Part shown: piece after piece, positions 35,090 to 36,800 of the stretch | Position numbering within the stretch: the stretch's first letter is position 1 | Layout of the letters: every line of letters begins with the position of its first letter | Source: Bacteroidota bacterium | GTDB taxonomy: Bacteria > Bacteroidota > Ignavibacteria > UBA10030 | Length of the DNA stretch: 36,800 nt | NCBI GenBank assembly: GCA_021813905.1 | Contig: JAKAJH010000033.1 | Span: forward strand, 1-36,800 | Direction: 5' to 3' | Position numbers and translations under genes: made by a program | The notes under the pieces: generated by a model | The model's database searches: none | Seen by the model: the letters and a program-made list of their open reading frames with translations, nothing else | What the model was told of the DNA's origin: nothing

Positions 35090-36800
35090 TCAGTGCAGAC
35101 CGGAACGATTCGACATCTCGGGACAAAGGGCCACCGCTTCTGCGCGCGTGCGGAAGGGACCGATGAGCACATGGTAGCGGATCCCGAGTTCCAGCACCGT
35201 CGCCGGCTCAACAGAAACGGGATAGCCGATGATGGCTTCGATCTCACGCGCCACGCGATTCGCTTTCGACCGAGTAGTCCACGAAGATGTCTGAACAACG
35301 TAACCCTTCCGCCGCGCATCATAGTAGACCAGACACGTCGGACGGAATGCTTCCATCAACTTAACTTGCGCAGGCGCGGGAAGTTTTGCGCTTTCGGACG
35401 CACGCGGGGCAGGCGTCGGCGCTTCGGGAGGACGAACCGGCGTGACCGGCGCTGCTGATTTCTCTTCCTTCAACACCTGTCCCTGCTCCAGCATACGGAT
35501 CGCGCGACGACGCGGTCGCAGTTCAAAGGTAACCTCTGTGCGCTCGGCCGGCCGGAGTACCAGACGAATTGAATCCGGCGTGACCACGTGCAGGGGCGGA
35601 ACATCTCCGCCAGCGATCCGCACGATCCACGTTCCGGGACGGAGATCCGCAAACGCGAACCGGCCTCGATTGTCGGTGACACGGCGCAGCACATCCGAGC
35701 CGTTGCTCAGCTCGACAAACAACCCCGCCCGACCGCCCCGCTCCACGATCGCGGTCGAATCCCCGCCGAATTCGCGCGCCGCGTTGTCGAACAACAGGAC
35801 GCTTCCCTGAACGCCGACGCTTCGCGTCACATGGAGGTCCCGCCGCACGTCCATCCCGCCTTCAATGAGGACTTCCATTGGCAGTTGTTCAAGCGTGATG
35901 CGGTCCAGGCCGATGCTGGCCTGATCAACTGTGAGGTAGACCGCTCCCGGCTTCAGTCCGGTGAGCGAGTACTCACCCTGTCCGCCTGTCACGGCCGCAC
36001 CGGTTCCCGCACTCACAAGTACATTCGGAAGCGGCCCCCCCGCCTCATCCGTGATCCGTCCGTTCACGGTGCCGGCTGAGGTGATCCGGCGAACCGGGAT
36101 CGCCACCGGAATGGCATACTCGATCACATAGGCGACATCGGCCACGGTCGTTGTAGTCGCGATCGCGCTGTACCGTCCCCGCAGGGAGATCGTATGGTTG
36201 AACGGAAAGACATGTTCGACGGATCCCTCCACGAGCGCATAGGTCTGATCCGTGGACGACCGGATGCGACTCAGATAGCCGTTCACCTCCGCCATCGTTG
36301 CCTGTCCCAGCAGAAGTGAGGTCGAAATCGCCGCGGATGTCCGGTCCTGAGATTCGTTCGTGTAGACACTTTGGTCGCTCGCATATTCGATGGACGAGGT
36401 CATATTCAGTGTACCCGCCGGTCGAAGCCCGACCGAGAGCGAGTACCGGCTGGACGGGAAGGCGCGTGCCTGCAAGTCGTCACGCACGGATCCGACATCG
36501 GCGTCCGCGAAGATGCTGACCGCGTCAAAGTTGTGGCCAACGCGCGCCTGCACCGCGTCTTCATGCCTTCGGTACTTCGATGCCGGGAACAGATCTTCCT
36601 GACTCGTGTACCGATAGTAGAGCGTGATCAGGTCTGCATAGCCGCCGCCGATCTGAAGGTACCGGTCTCGCGGGGCATAAATCTGGTTCGTGTCCCTTCC
36701 AAGATTCCGCTCTTCCTGCCGGACGTATCCTTCGATGCGAAATCTCGATCCCGGCCGGAGGTTGAAGCTCCCGGAATAGAAATTCAGATCGCGATAGTAT
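35090..36800 (-). CDS. Outer-membrane beta-barrel (usher-like) protein with SPOR domain, 5' end outside window
   Basis: The frame is open to the right edge; 569 residues of the C-terminal part are visible. First comes an array of short amphipathic strands with aromatic ends (YRDLNFYSGSFNLRPG, RYLQIGGGYADLITLYYRY, YALVEGSVEHVFPFNHTISL), typical of an outer-membrane barrel. Then a carboxypeptidase-regulatory-like domain at about 36080-35910 (GTVNGRITDEAGGPLPNVLV, GEYSLTGLKPGAVYLTVD), a second similar domain at about 35810-35560 (DNRGRFAFADLRPGTWIVRI), a proline-rich linker, and a C-terminal SPOR domain at about 35340-35090 (YVVQTSSWTTRSKANRVARE, YHVLIGPFRTRAEAVAL). SPOR domains bind denuded peptidoglycan. 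Barrel plus Ig-like domains suggests an usher or large porin; the missing N-terminus would decide. Confidence 0.75.
   Translation of the reverse strand, partial: YYRDLNFYSGSFNLRPGSRFRIEGYVRQEERNLGRDTNQIYAPRDRYLQIGGGYADLITLYYRYTSQEDLFPASKYRRHEDAVQARVGHNFDAVSIFADADVGSVRDDLQARAFPSSRYSLSVGLRPAGTLNMTSSIEYASDQSVYTNESQDRTSAAISTSLLLGQATMAEVNGYLSRIRSSTDQTYALVEGSVEHVFPFNHTISLRGRYSAIATTTTVADVAYVIEYAIPVAIPVRRITSAGTVNGRITDEAGGPLPNVLVSAGTGAAVTGGQGEYSLTGLKPGAVYLTVDQASIGLDRITLEQLPMEVLIEGGMDVRRDLHVTRSVGVQGSVLLFDNAAREFGGDSTAIVERGGRAGLFVELSNGSDVLRRVTDNRGRFAFADLRPGTWIVRIAGGDVPPLHVVTPDSIRLVLRPAERTEVTFELRPRRRAIRMLEQGQVLKEEKSAAPVTPVRPPEAPTPAPRASESAKLPAPAQVKLMEAFRPTCLVYYDARRKGYVVQTSSWTTRSKANRVAREIEAIIGYPVSVEPATVLELGIRYHVLIGPFRTRAEAVALCPEMSNRSGLH

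Overview
The window reads as a chromosomal core region of a fairly GC-rich member of the Bacteroidetes/Chlorobi (FCB) group, probably from the Chlorobi/Ignavibacteria side rather than Bacteroidia. This placement is an inference. It rests on the gene content (coiled-coil protein/zapA/6S RNA/rny downstream of pheT, a small DUF4834-like membrane protein, Nnr next to a VanZ protein) and on the promoters. Seven independent sites in front of tRNAs and operons fit TTGnnn, 17 bp, TAnnnT, which is ordinary sigma70 style and not the TAnnTTTG type of Bacteroidia. Nearly everything is on the minus strand; glnS is the only clear plus-strand gene.

In the direction of transcription (right to left): 36.8-34.0 kb holds the 3' part of a large outer-membrane beta-barrel protein with carboxypeptidase-regulatory-like domains and a C-terminal SPOR domain, followed by two small secreted proteins of unknown function. 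33.8-33.25 kb holds two tRNA-Ser genes, a scrambled partial copy of one of them, and a truncated GIY-YIG nuclease remnant. Then come glnS (plus strand) and, divergently, the operon gltX-folB-folK-deoxynucleoside kinase-small membrane protein (31.3-28.0 kb). asnS, an ABC exporter pair (natA/natB type) and respiratory complex I genes nuoJ-K-L-M-[NhaD/ArsB-type antiporter]-nuoN, then nnr and vanZ, fill 27.9-14.8 kb. tgt-yajC-ribBA, greA and a CYTH protein follow (14.8-10.7 kb). Then come tRNA-Gly, tRNA-Cys and tRNA-Leu, a thioredoxin-like protein, a small protein and an aldo/keto reductase (10.6-8.1 kb). The last block is tRNA-Val, then the classical thrS-infC-rpmI-rplT-pheS-pheT translation operon, a coiled-coil protein, zapA, a strong 6S RNA candidate and the start of rny.

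The most striking signal is regulatory. Four translation/transcription genes (gltX, thrS, tgt, greA) each have a textbook intrinsic terminator, a GC-rich hairpin plus 6-8 U, inside the 5' leader 11-37 nt before the start codon. For tgt, greA and gltX a consensus promoter lies just upstream of that hairpin. For gltX the upstream gene is divergent, so the hairpin cannot be the end of another operon. No T-box or clear leader peptide is visible, so this may be an undescribed family of attenuators (or short leader sRNAs). Other notable points are an AUC start codon on infC overlapping thrS, a sodium/proton-antiporter-like gene embedded in the nuo operon, the usher-like/SPOR secretion cluster at the right edge, and the tRNA-Ser debris next to it.
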